This document shows positions 5,803 to 11,556 of a stretch of DNA of 14,145 nt, piece by piece. Each line of letters starts with the position of its first letter. The first letter of the stretch is position 1. This DNA is from Patescibacteria group bacterium (lineage in GTDB: Bacteria; Patescibacteriota; Patescibacteriia; UBA9934): positions 1 through 14,145 of the forward strand of contig JAUPWK010000090.1 in assembly GCA_030916555.1 (NCBI GenBank). The letters run 5' to 3'. The translations under genes were made by a program, and so were the position numbers. Below the pieces are notes generated by a model. The model was not told where the DNA came from, searched no databases, and saw nothing but the letters and a program-made list of their open reading frames with translations.

Positions 5803-7830
5803 CTATTTCGCGCCCTCCACAACCAGTGTACGCGCCTGAAGCTCTTCGTGGTAGGCCTCGAGTGTATCACCAACTTCAATTTTCGTTTTCCCTTGGAATG
5901 ACAGACCGCAATCCTGACCGGCAAGTACATCTTTTACGGAAGTCTTACCGCTTTGCAGGGCTTCAATTCGACCCTCGCCCACAACCTGATCGCCGCGCAA
6001 AATACGTAACGTAGCCCCCGGGATAAACTTACCCTTCTTTACCTTAGCACCAATAATCATGCCTTTTTCAATCTTTTTGAACACCGCCAAGACCTCGCCG
6101 GCACCCAATTCTGTATAGACCTTTTCTGAAGGAATAAGCTTCTTCAAGCGCTCAACGACGTTCTCGAATAACTTATAAATAATCGAATACTCCTCAAGCG
6201 GTACACCCTTATCGCGCGCCATCTGTGCAGCCACGCCCGCCGGCTTTACGTTAAACGCAAGCACTACAGCCTTAGCGGCCTCAGCTCGCAACACATCAGC
6301 ATCCGTAACGTTGCCCAAACCTTTGCCCACGATTTGCACACCCACGTGAGGGTTATTCACTTTCTGCAACATTCCAATTACCGCCTCAAGCGAACCAAGC
6401 ACGTCAGCTTTTACAAGCACGTTCAAGAACACCTTTTCTCCAGCCGTATCTTCCTCTTTCTTGGCGGCCGTTGAAGTGGTGGAGATTTCTTCAACACCCG
6501 TCTTTCGTGAAGCTTGCGCCCGGAGCGGCTCGAGAGTTGAAGCATCAACCGGAACCTCAAGTACATCACCAACAGATGGTGCGGCTTTCAAGCCCAAAAT
6601 CTTTACCGGGGTCGATGGTCCAGCTTCCTGAATGGTCGAGCCATCAAAAGCGCGCATAGCACGAACACGTCCATAGTTCACACCACGAACACCAATAACA
6701 TCTTGTAATTTCAGGGTTCCAGCCTGAACAAGAATTGTAGCCACAGCTCCCTCCCCCTTATCAACACGAGACTCAATAATCGTACCCACTGCCGGACGAT
6801 GCGGATCAGCCACAATGTGCTCCTTCTCCATGTCAGCAACCAGCAATAAAACGTCTAACAAGCCGTCAATGTTTTGGTTCTTCTTGGCAGAAATTGGGAC
6901 ACAGATCGTCTTACCACCCCAATCCTCTGGTACTAAATCAAGCTCAGCCAGTTTCGTTTTTACCAATTCAATGTTCGCGCCCTCTTTATCGATCTTGTTG
7001 ATAGCCACCACAAACGGCAACTTAGCCGCCTTAATGATGTTGATTGCTTCCTTGGTCTGCGGCTGAACACCGTCATCTGCGGCCACCACCAAAATTGCAA
7101 TATCCGCCACCTTGGCACCACGTGAACGCATGACCGTAAAAGCTTCGTGACCTGGAGTATCAATAAACGTCAAAGCACGATCCTTACGCACCACCTGATA
7201 TGCGCCAATGTGCTGAGTAATACCTCCAGCCTCACCCTCAACCACATTCGATTTTCTGATCACGTCAAGCAATGATGTCTTTCCGTGGTCAACGTGACCC
7301 ATCACCACAATTACTGGTGCACGCGCCACGGTATCAGTACTCGTCTTCTCTTCTTCACGTACTTGCGTCAAACGATCAGTCGCCACCTCTGTAACATCAT
7401 CAGCACGCTCTTCCTGAAGCTCGGCGATAAATCCAAGATCTTCAGCGATAATCGTGGCTGTCTCAAAATCAATGCGTTCATTCAAAGATGCCAAAATACC
7501 ACTCCGCATGAGTTCCTGCATCACTTTTGCGACAGGCAAATCGAGTGATGCGGCAAAATCACGAACAGATACTGTTGGCGGAATCCGTACACGCGGGGCG
7601 TCACCAGCCAGAACCTGCGCCTTGCGGTTAGCACGATCTTTCTGTTCCTCCATTTTCTTCTGGAGATACTGACGCTTTTTATATTCCTGCCAGGCACGCT
7701 GGATTTTACCAACGTCTTTATCAGGTACTTTAAGAGCCTTAGAACCGATATCAAAACCAAGCTCTGGAAGCTTAGAGCGTAATTCTTCGGTTGGGACACG
7801 GAGGCGGCGAGCCAATTCTGAGATATTCAT
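5803..7830 (-). CDS. infB: Translation initiation factor IF-2
   Basis: A 675-residue GTPase that brings initiator fMet-tRNA to the ribosome and promotes subunit joining. Seen: an N-terminal IF2_N-like helical module (MNISELARRLRVPTEELR, 1-18), a second IF2_N domain around 86-135 (VSVRDFAASLDLPVAKVM), then the GTPase domain with G1 GHVDHGKT (178-185), G2 GGITQHIGAY, G3 DTPGHE, G4 NKID and G5 SAK, followed by domains II-IV ending in the fMet-tRNA-binding beta barrel. It is much shorter than the 890-residue E. coli protein because the long charged N-terminal linker is nearly absent, as in streamlined bacteria. Start: ATG at 7830; a -10 box TATCCT lies 7 nt upstream and no Shine-Dalgarno exists, so the message is probably leaderless. 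Confidence 0.98.
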   Translation of the reverse strand: MNISELARRLRVPTEELRSKLPELGFDIGSKALKVPDKDVGKIQRAWQEYKKRQYLQKKMEEQKDRANRKAQVLAGDAPRVRIPPTVSVRDFAASLDLPVAKVMQELMRSGILASLNERIDFETATIIAEDLGFIAELQEERADDVTEVATDRLTQVREEEKTSTDTVARAPVIVVMGHVDHGKTSLLDVIRKSNVVEGEAGGITQHIGAYQVVRKDRALTFIDTPGHEAFTVMRSRGAKVADIAILVVAADDGVQPQTKEAINIIKAAKLPFVVAINKIDKEGANIELVKTKLAELDLVPEDWGGKTICVPISAKKNQNIDGLLDVLLLVADMEKEHIVADPHRPAVGTIIESRVDKGEGAVATILVQAGTLKLQDVIGVRGVNYGRVRAMRAFDGSTIQEAGPSTPVKILGLKAAPSVGDVLEVPVDASTLEPLRAQASRKTGVEEISTTSTAAKKEEDTAGEKVFLNVLVKADVLGSLEAVIGMLQKVNNPHVGVQIVGKGLGNVTDADVLRAEAAKAVVLAFNVKPAGVAAQMARDKGVPLEEYSIIYKLFENVVERLKKLIPSEKVYTELGAGEVLAVFKKIEKGMIIGAKVKKGKFIPGATLRILRGDQVVGEGRIEALQSGKTSVKDVLAGQDCGLSFQGKTKIEVGDTLEAYHEELQARTLVVEGAK

Positions 7831-7837
7831 GGCTGCG

Positions 7838-7866
7838 AGGATAAACGAAAAAAGGCTTTCTGTAAA
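7838..7866 (-). promoter_or_regulatory. infB promoter, probably leaderless
   Basis: Reading the minus strand: TTTACA (7866-7861), 17-bp spacer, TATCCT (7843-7838), then 7 bases to the ATG. The -35 box lies in the loop and stem of the terminator hairpin of the upstream gene (7848-7873). Confidence 0.65.
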
Positions 7867-7873
7867 GCTTTTT
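7848..7873 (-). terminator. Terminator of the pilin-like gene, overlapping the infB promoter
   Basis: On the minus strand the stem GCTTT (7868-7864 with its partner AAAGC, 7859-7855) is preceded by A5 and followed by a run of six T (7853-7848). The core stem is short (5 bp, extended by A-T pairs after one mismatch), so strength is uncertain. Confidence 0.5.
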
Positions 7874-7883
7874 GTTCATGACT

Positions 7884-8390
7884 TTAGTTCAACGATTTCC
7901 TAAGGAAAATTGGATCCCCAGTAGATCCACAGGCCCCCACCTCAAGCTGATCCCCTAAAACCTGCAAATAATAACCCGTAACTTCCTCAGAATAGCTCGA
8001 TGTTTTTGGGTCAACAGGCGCAGCAGTGAGAAGCAGATTTGGGAAATATGTCCCCGCAAGAAGACAGACATCTGCTGTGACTGCATCTGAGCACACCAAA
8101 CCATGAAACCCAGAACAGTCCCCAGTACCAAGCACCACACGTAGGCCATCCTGCCCCTGCACATCAGCCACAAGCCTGGCGTAAGCTTCAGGATCAATAA
8201 GCTCAAGCTGCAGGACTGACGTCATGAGACTCCGGACATCTGCAGTACGGACCACATCACGCTCTCGGCTCAATGCCTTCATGGGAGCAAAAAGTATCAC
8301 CAAAATAAAAACGATGAATCCAAAAAGAGCGATACCTACCAAAATATCGAATTTTGTCCCCTTCATGTAAGGATTGTGGAGATGGAACAT
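7884..8390 (-). CDS. Type IV pilin-like single-pass membrane protein
   Basis: A 168-residue protein with a short polar N-terminus, one strongly hydrophobic segment (about residues 15-37, ILVGIALFGFIVFILVILF) and then an amphipathic helix, SRERDVVRTADVRSLMTSVL, of the kind that follows the hydrophobic helix in pilins of streamlined bacteria. The C-terminal domain has four cysteines (92, 100, 109, 154) and the PVDPKT...TGYYLQV stretch typical of pilin ends. The prepilin peptidase signature (G before FTLxE) is missing, so it may be a pseudopilin or merely pilin-like. Start: ATG at 8390, because a -10 box TACAAT lies 6 nt upstream, giving a leaderless message; ATG at 8366 (160 aa) is the alternative and removes the odd FHLHNPY start. 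An open frame extends upstream to 8849 but it is antisense to another gene. Confidence 0.6.
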   Translation of the reverse strand: MFHLHNPYMKGTKFDILVGIALFGFIVFILVILFAPMKALSRERDVVRTADVRSLMTSVLQLELIDPEAYARLVADVQGQDGLRVVLGTGDCSGFHGLVCSDAVTADVCLLAGTYFPNLLLTAAPVDPKTSSYSEEVTGYYLQVLGDQLEVGACGSTGDPIFLRKSLN

Positions 8391-8396
8391 GTCTCT

Positions 8397-8424
8397 ATTG
8401 TAACACTTGAAATTAACGCGTAAA
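8397..8424 (-). promoter_or_regulatory. Promoter of the pilin-like gene
   Basis: Minus strand: TTTACG (8424-8419), 16-bp spacer, TACAAT (8402-8397), then 6 bases to the ATG at 8390. It overlaps the divergent promoter at 8407-8435, so the two may exclude each other. Confidence 0.55.
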
Positions 8425-8435
8425 TCTGCTAGACT
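8407..8435 (+). promoter_or_regulatory. Promoter of the small membrane-anchored protein
   Basis: TTGAAA (8407-8412), 17-bp spacer, TAGACT (8430-8435) preceded by TGC, an extended -10. The 11-mer TCTGCTAGACT (8425-8435) and both boxes are identical to the promoter at 10313-10341. Confidence 0.75.
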
Positions 8436-8444
8436 CACCGCCGC

Positions 8445-8463
8445 TGTGTTCACTTCGGACACA
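8445..8463 (+). promoter_or_regulatory. Leader hairpin before the ribosome binding site
   Basis: TGTGTTC (8445-8451) pairs with GGACACA (8457-8463) with one G-U pair and loop ACTTC. It would lie a few bases from the 5' end of the transcript and end 4 nt before GGAGG at 8468-8472. The gene at 10384 has a leader of the same plan. Confidence 0.4.
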
Positions 8464-8477
8464 CCCTGGAGGAAGTC

Positions 8478-8759
8478 TTGCGCTCTTCTCGTCCGCGCTC
8501 CGTCCGCTATTCTGCGGCCTATCTGGCCGTCCTCGTCCTCGCGATCCTCCTGTTCGCGATCCTCGTGCCCTCGCCCACCCCCTCCCCGCCGCCGCCCCAC
8601 ACGGATGAGGTGAAAACGCAGAGCGTCGATGCGAGCAATGTCGAGGGCGCCGCCTGCGCTCGCCCGGGTCATCTGGAGCTCGATCCGCAGACGGGAGATC
8701 TCGTCTGCATCAAGCCGCAGTTCAACCCGCCCCAGCAGGCCAACGCCAGCCTCCCGTAG
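8478..8759 (+). CDS. Small membrane-anchored protein with proline-rich linker, 93 aa
   Basis: No family recognised. Order of parts: a basic N-terminus (RSSRPRSVR), one transmembrane helix (about 12-30, AYLAVLVLAILLFAILV), a proline-rich linker (PSPTPSPPPPH, 31-41) and a roughly 50-residue outer domain with two cysteines (60 and 77) that could form a disulfide. The positive-inside rule places the N-terminus in the cytoplasm and the domain outside. Start: TTG at 8478, 4 nt after GGAGGA at 8468-8473; no ATG is available in this part of the frame. The gene is very GC-rich (a sampled line is 70 percent), in contrast to the pilin-like gene it diverges from. It has its own promoter and terminator and faces a leftward unknown gene. 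Confidence 0.7.
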   Translation: MRSSRPRSVRYSAAYLAVLVLAILLFAILVPSPTPSPPPPHTDEVKTQSVDASNVEGAACARPGHLELDPQTGDLVCIKPQFNPPQQANASLP

Positions 8760-8787
8760 TCGAACCCCCCATTCGACTCCCCACTCC

Positions 8788-8816
8788 CGAGATCGCTCAC
8801 AGCGGTCTCGTTTTTT
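8788..8816 (+). terminator. Terminator of the small membrane-anchored protein
   Basis: A 10-bp stem, CGAGATCGCT (8788-8797) with AGCGGTCTCG (8801-8810), one G-U pair and a CAC loop, followed by six T (8811-8816). It faces a second terminator 4 bases away. Confidence 0.9.
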
Positions 8817-8820
8817 ATAC

Positions 8821-8847
8821 AAAAAGCGCCCCGCAATCGCGGGACGC
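8821..8847 (-). terminator. Terminator of the leftward 112-aa gene
   Basis: Minus strand: GCGTCCCGC (8847-8839) pairs with GCGGGGCGC (8834-8826), one G-U pair, loop GATT, followed by five T (8825-8821). It lies 21 bases after the stop codon. Confidence 0.9.
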
Positions 8848-8868
8848 ACGAGGCTCGTGAGTCACTCA

Positions 8869-9207
8869 TCAGTCGTCATCACCGTAATAGCACTCACGTT
8901 CGCCCACAACAACGAGGCAAGTCGCGTATTCGGGATGTGCCCGAATCCAGTCACTGAGACGTTGGTTGGGCAACAAACCCTCAGAATACCGCCCATCACA
9001 CCGACACGCCTCCGGAGCAATGCCGCGCATCTGTCCACGCCGAAAGGCTTCGTGGTCTTCGTGATTCCACTCAAGTCTCAACGAGGCATAATACACCGGC
9101 ACCCCCACCAGCTCCATCGCCTTAAAGTGATCTCGGACATAGTCTTGAAACCCCTTCGGGGTATGCAGAAGGTCAACACGACGTACAATCATGATCGAAC
9201 CGCCCAC
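8869..9207 (-). CDS. Hypothetical protein, 112 aa
   Basis: No family recognised. A 112-residue protein, probably cytoplasmic, with an acidic tail (ECYYGDDD) and four cysteines (68, 70, 97, 106), two of them in the CRC pair. The N-terminal part (IVRRVDLLHTPKGFQDYVRDHF) and the DWIRAHPEY stretch look helical. Start: GTG at 9207, exactly 4 nt after AGGAGG (9217-9212), the same spacing as the genes at 2221 and 2744. The frame stays open upstream to 9291, but that part overlaps the mutM zinc finger, and the ribosome site argues against it. A promoter can be seen with its -35 box inside the mutM 3' end, so it need not depend on mutM transcription. G+C is high (a sampled line is 65 percent). Confidence 0.7.
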   Translation of the reverse strand: MGGSIMIVRRVDLLHTPKGFQDYVRDHFKAMELVGVPVYYASLRLEWNHEDHEAFRRGQMRGIAPEACRCDGRYSEGLLPNQRLSDWIRAHPEYATCLVVVGERECYYGDDD

Positions 9208-9228
9208 AACTCCTCCTTGGTAGTCGAA

Positions 9229-9257
9229 AAAATAAACGAAGCATTCATTTTTGGCAA
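9229..9257 (-). promoter_or_regulatory. Promoter of the 112-aa gene
   Basis: Minus strand: TTGCCA (9257-9252), 17-bp spacer, TATTTT (9234-9229). The -35 box lies in the last codons of mutM (Cys-Gln-Lys). The leader would be short and is mostly the ribosome site AGGAGG. Confidence 0.55.
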
Positions 9258-10054
9258 TACGCACAGTAATGCGTTCCACGTTGGGCGACAACCGTTTTCA
9301 TAATTGGCCTTTGGCAAGTTCGGCATGGCTCTCCCCCACGGCCATAAACACGCAAGAACGCAAGGAAGCCGCCTTTCTGCCCTTCAGTATCAATATAGTC
9401 ATTCGCGCTGGTGCCTTTTTGCGCAAGTGACTCGGTTAAAACATTTTTGATATCTTTTGCCAGTCGCAACCGTTCGTCGGCTGTTACTTTATTCGTAGCT
9501 CTCGTTGGTCGCACCCCGGCGCGATGCAAAGCTTCGTCCGCGTAAATATTCCCGATACCAGCAATCACCGTTTGGTCGAGCAACGTTGCCTTGATGGAGC
9601 GCATTGACTTGCGCTGCAATCTATCAGCGAGCGCACCAACCGACGCCTCAAGCGGCTCGGGCCCGTAGGCGGATAACGCAGCCGTAAGCTCATCTGGCGT
9701 TACAACTTTAAGATATCCAAACATCCGAACATCGCTCCAAATGAGCCGTGTATCACCGCTGAACACAAATAACATTCGATCATGCTTGGTGGGCGAATAC
9801 TTTTTGTTTACAAAGACAAAACTCCCCGTCATCTTCAAATGGCCAAGGATTGCTCCATCATCAAAGCGAAACACCAAAACCTTCGCTCGCCGTTCAACGC
9901 CTTTCAATTTCCGTCCAACCACTGCCTGAACAAATTTCTCCCCCAACGGTGTCTCTCGGCCGGTCTTAAATACCAAAACCTCTCGAATCGTCTTGCCGGA
10001 GATTCGATCATGCAATTGTCTTCGAACGGTTTCCACCTCTGGCAATTCGGGCAT
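9245..10054 (-). CDS. mutM: Formamidopyrimidine-DNA glycosylase (8-oxoguanine repair)
   Basis: A 269-residue Fpg/MutM enzyme, the same length as the E. coli protein, which removes 8-oxoguanine and formamidopyrimidines and cuts the strand by beta/delta elimination. All key elements are present: the catalytic N-terminal PELPEVE with Pro2 and Glu3, Lys58 in RRAKVLV, the helix-two-turn-helix (DQTVIAGIGNIYADEALHRA, 160-179), and the C-terminal zinc finger C244-x2-C247-x16-C264-x2-C267 with the conserved arginine at 259. Start: ATG at 10054, fixed by the need for Pro2 to become the N-terminus after Met removal; an in-frame upstream ATG at 10099 lies in the preceding gene. There is no Shine-Dalgarno. 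It begins 7 bases after the DUF1653 gene, so the two are co-transcribed. Confidence 0.98.
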   Translation of the reverse strand: MPELPEVETVRRQLHDRISGKTIREVLVFKTGRETPLGEKFVQAVVGRKLKGVERRAKVLVFRFDDGAILGHLKMTGSFVFVNKKYSPTKHDRMLFVFSGDTRLIWSDVRMFGYLKVVTPDELTAALSAYGPEPLEASVGALADRLQRKSMRSIKATLLDQTVIAGIGNIYADEALHRAGVRPTRATNKVTADERLRLAKDIKNVLTESLAQKGTSANDYIDTEGQKGGFLAFLRVYGRGGEPCRTCQRPIMKTVVAQRGTHYCAYCQK

Positions 10055-10061
10055 AGCAACT

Positions 10062-10283
10062 TCACAACTGAACAAAACGAGGCACAGGCTGACCGTCAAC
10101 TTCTACCTCTTCTAAAAACCTGGGGAGCGAACGTACCCAAAGTTTTCCAAGCTCGTTTTCATAAAGTGCCTCATAGACAACCATATCTTCCAGACTTTCG
10201 CTGTGTTTTGCAACTCCAAGCACACGGTACATGCCACCTTTGAAATGGCGATAGATTCCTGGTGAGACCATATGGCAAAGCAT
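10062..10283 (-). CDS. DUF1653 family protein
   Basis: A 73-residue protein matching the small DUF1653 family from end to end: PGIYRHFKGGMYRVLGVAKH (8-27), the SESLEDMVVYEALYENE core (28-44), LWVRSLPRFLEEV (48-60) and the PVPRFVQL end (66-73). The family is widespread in bacteria, often as a stand-alone protein of about this size; its function is unknown. Start: ATG at 10283, or ATG at 10271 (69 aa), which would give MVSPGIYRHF as in most relatives; the choice is open because neither has a Shine-Dalgarno. It is the first gene of a leftward pair with mutM, and is divergent from the lipoprotein gene. No convincing promoter could be fixed; TAGCCT on the minus strand at 10304-10299 is a possible -10 box. 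Confidence 0.85.
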   Translation of the reverse strand: MLCHMVSPGIYRHFKGGMYRVLGVAKHSESLEDMVVYEALYENELGKLWVRSLPRFLEEVEVDGQPVPRFVQL

Positions 10284-10312
10284 TACGTAACTTTCGTTAG
10301 GCTAGCATAAAG

Positions 10313-10341
10313 TTGAAAGAAAAACGACTCTCTGCTAGACT
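10313..10341 (+). promoter_or_regulatory. Promoter of the lipoprotein gene
   Basis: TTGAAA (10313-10318), 17-bp spacer, TAGACT (10336-10341) preceded by TGC. Boxes, spacing and the 11-mer TCTGCTAGACT match the promoter at 8407-8435. Confidence 0.75.
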
Positions 10342-10346
10342 TTCGC

Positions 10347-10368
10347 GGCTGCAAAACATCCTGCAGCT
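10347..10368 (+). promoter_or_regulatory. Leader hairpin before the lipoprotein ribosome site
   Basis: GCTGCA (10348-10353) pairs perfectly with TGCAGC (10362-10367), extended by one G-U pair, with loop AAACATCC. It sits at the expected transcript 5' end and stops 3 nt before the GAGG site at 10371-10374. Confidence 0.45.
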
Positions 10369-10383
10369 TTGAGGTTGTCCCCC

Positions 10384-10695
10384 ATGTTCCAGAAGTTCGT
10401 CTCGCTCATGATCTTCGTGAGCCTCATCCCTGGTTGCAGCCAGAAGCCCGCCGAGACCACCCCCGTCACCGAGACCACTCCGCCCGCGGAGGCCGCCACC
10501 GCGGCCACGCCCGAGACCCAGGAGCAGGTCGCCACCAACACCGCCGCGGCCACGCCCGAGCAGCAGGCGCTCATGGACGCCACGACCGCGGTGATCGCCA
10601 CCAAGGCCGACGTCGAGGCCCAGCAGGCCGCCGCCCAGGCCAACGCCACCACGGTCAACCCGACGAACACCACGGAGGCCACCAAGACCCCGTGA
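10384..10695 (+). CDS. Small Ala/Thr-rich lipoprotein, 103 aa
   Basis: A 103-residue predicted lipoprotein. Residues 1-17 form a signal peptide (FQKFVSLMIFVSLIPG) and the lipobox IPG-C puts the lipidated cysteine at 18. Proline at the -2 position is unusual but tolerated. The rest has no visible fold: a low-complexity, hydrophilic, Ala/Thr/Pro/Gln/Glu-rich stretch (for example PVTETTPPAEAATAATPE), with one possible helix around 60-85 (QQALMDATTAVIATKADVEAQ). This suggests a flexible surface spacer. Start: ATG at 10384, 8-9 nt after GAGG at 10371-10374; TTG codons at 10369 and 10375 are in frame but overlap the ribosome site. It is among the most GC-rich genes here (a sampled line is 72 percent) and forms a single-gene unit inserted between DUF1653 and truB. 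Confidence 0.75.
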   Translation: MFQKFVSLMIFVSLIPGCSQKPAETTPVTETTPPAEAATAATPETQEQVATNTAAATPEQQALMDATTAVIATKADVEAQQAAAQANATTVNPTNTTEATKTP

Positions 10696-10725
10696 AGCCA
10701 TCGTCCGCGCCCCGCGTGGACACTC

Positions 10726-10760
10726 TGGACCCTTCCGTTTCGGAAGGGTCCATTCTTTTT
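10726..10760 (+). terminator. Terminator of the lipoprotein gene
   Basis: A perfect 12-bp stem, TGGACCCTTCCG (10726-10737) with CGGAAGGGTCCA (10741-10752), loop TTT, followed by TTCTTTTT. The last two T belong to the truB -35 box. Confidence 0.95.
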
Positions 10761-10787
10761 GAATAGACTTTTTCCCATAATTAGCCT
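10759..10787 (+). promoter_or_regulatory. truB promoter
   Basis: TTGAAT (10759-10764), 17-bp spacer, TAGCCT (10782-10787). The -35 box shares bases with the U-tract of the lipoprotein terminator. The ATG at 10806 is 18 bases after the -10 box, a leader of about 12 nt without a Shine-Dalgarno. Confidence 0.6.
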
Positions 10788-10805
10788 ATTGTCAGGCCAA
10801 CACGT

Positions 10806-11519
10806 ATGCCTTTTCTTCTCATCGACAAACCAGCCGGAATCACGTCACATGACGTAGTCGACAGACTTCGACGCATTACAGGTGAACGCACCATCGGTCA
10901 CGCTGGAACACTTGATCCATTTGCCACGGGTCTTTTAATTGTGGCCGTGGGTCGGGATGCTACAAAACATCTACAGAAATACGTAGGGATGGATAAGGAA
11001 TACGAGGCAGAAATTCGCCTTGGAGAAACAACTCCTACACTTGATCCAGAATCAGAAGTCATCGACCAGAGTACGCGTGAAGGTCATCGGATTATCGTGA
11101 CCAAAGAAGAACTAAAAATCGCTATCAAAGCGCTCACAGGTGAAATCGCCCAAATCCCACCAATGCACTCCGCTATTAAAAAGGGTGGCAAAAAAATGTA
11201 CGAATTAGCTCGAAAAGGCATCGAAATCGAACTCGAGCCTCGACCCATCACCATCCACGAATTTAAACTAACTTCAAAACCCGAGGTTGATTATCGACTT
11301 CCCGTCACCATCTCCGTTCGTATCAAGTGCTCATCGGGCACCTATATTCGTGCTCTTGCTCGAGACCTTGGTAAAAACCTTGGCGCCGGTGGCTATCTGT
11401 CCGCACTGCGACGCACAAAAATTGGAAAATACGACGTCAAAGACGCCGCCGACCTCAAGCTTCTTGCTATGACCAATTGGATTGACTCGGCGCAAAATGA
11501 CATGCTACCCTCAGAGTAG
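10806..11519 (+). CDS. truB: tRNA pseudouridine-55 synthase TruB
   Basis: A 237-residue enzyme that makes pseudouridine 55 in the T-arm of tRNAs. Seen: the N-terminal LLIDKPAGITSHDVVDRLRR (4-23), the catalytic motif GHAGTLDPFATGLL with Asp37, the KEYEAEIRLGETTPTLD motif after it, PPMHSAIKKGGKKMYELAR, and the RIKCSSGTYIRALARDLG core near 170-190. It stops soon after the catalytic domain, so the C-terminal PUA-like domain of the 314-residue E. coli enzyme is absent or reduced. Start: ATG at 10806; no Shine-Dalgarno. rny follows 37 bases later and may be partly co-transcribed, but a promoter candidate lies in the truB 3' end. Confidence 0.97.
   Translation: MPFLLIDKPAGITSHDVVDRLRRITGERTIGHAGTLDPFATGLLIVAVGRDATKHLQKYVGMDKEYEAEIRLGETTPTLDPESEVIDQSTREGHRIIVTKEELKIAIKALTGEIAQIPPMHSAIKKGGKKMYELARKGIEIELEPRPITIHEFKLTSKPEVDYRLPVTISVRIKCSSGTYIRALARDLGKNLGAGGYLSALRRTKIGKYDVKDAADLKLLAMTNWIDSAQNDMLPSE
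11482..11511 (+). promoter_or_regulatory. Possible rny promoter inside truB
   Basis: TTGACT (11482-11487), 18-bp spacer, TACCCT (11506-11511), the same -10 sequence as at rarA. It lies in the last codons of truB and would give a leader of about 40 nt. Confidence 0.4.
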
Positions 11520-11556
11520 TTGAGATCGTCGATATTCCTTGAATTTTTGAAAATCT

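Noticed and set aside
8391..8849. Upstream extension of the pilin-like gene to 321 residues
   Set aside because: The extra part is antisense to the membrane-anchored gene and its terminator, and lies upstream of the -10 box that fits a start at 8390.
9208..9291. Longer N-terminus for the leftward 112-aa gene, starting inside mutM
   Set aside because: It would overlap the mutM zinc finger, while a perfect AGGAGG stands 4 nt before the GTG at 9207, the spacing used by the other accessory genes.
8629..9303. Plus-strand open frame of 224 codons
   Set aside because: It crosses two terminators and is a shadow of the genes at 8478-8759 and 9207-8869; no ribosome site or recognisable motif.
10055..10099. 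Fifteen-residue N-terminal extension of MutM
   Set aside because: MutM needs proline as its N-terminal residue for catalysis, so MPELPEV at 10054 must be the start; the extension overlaps the DUF1653 gene.
10297..10701. Minus-strand open frame opposite the lipoprotein gene
   Set aside because: Gly/Arg/Val-rich low-complexity translation typical of antisense frames; the + strand has promoter, ribosome site, lipobox and terminator.
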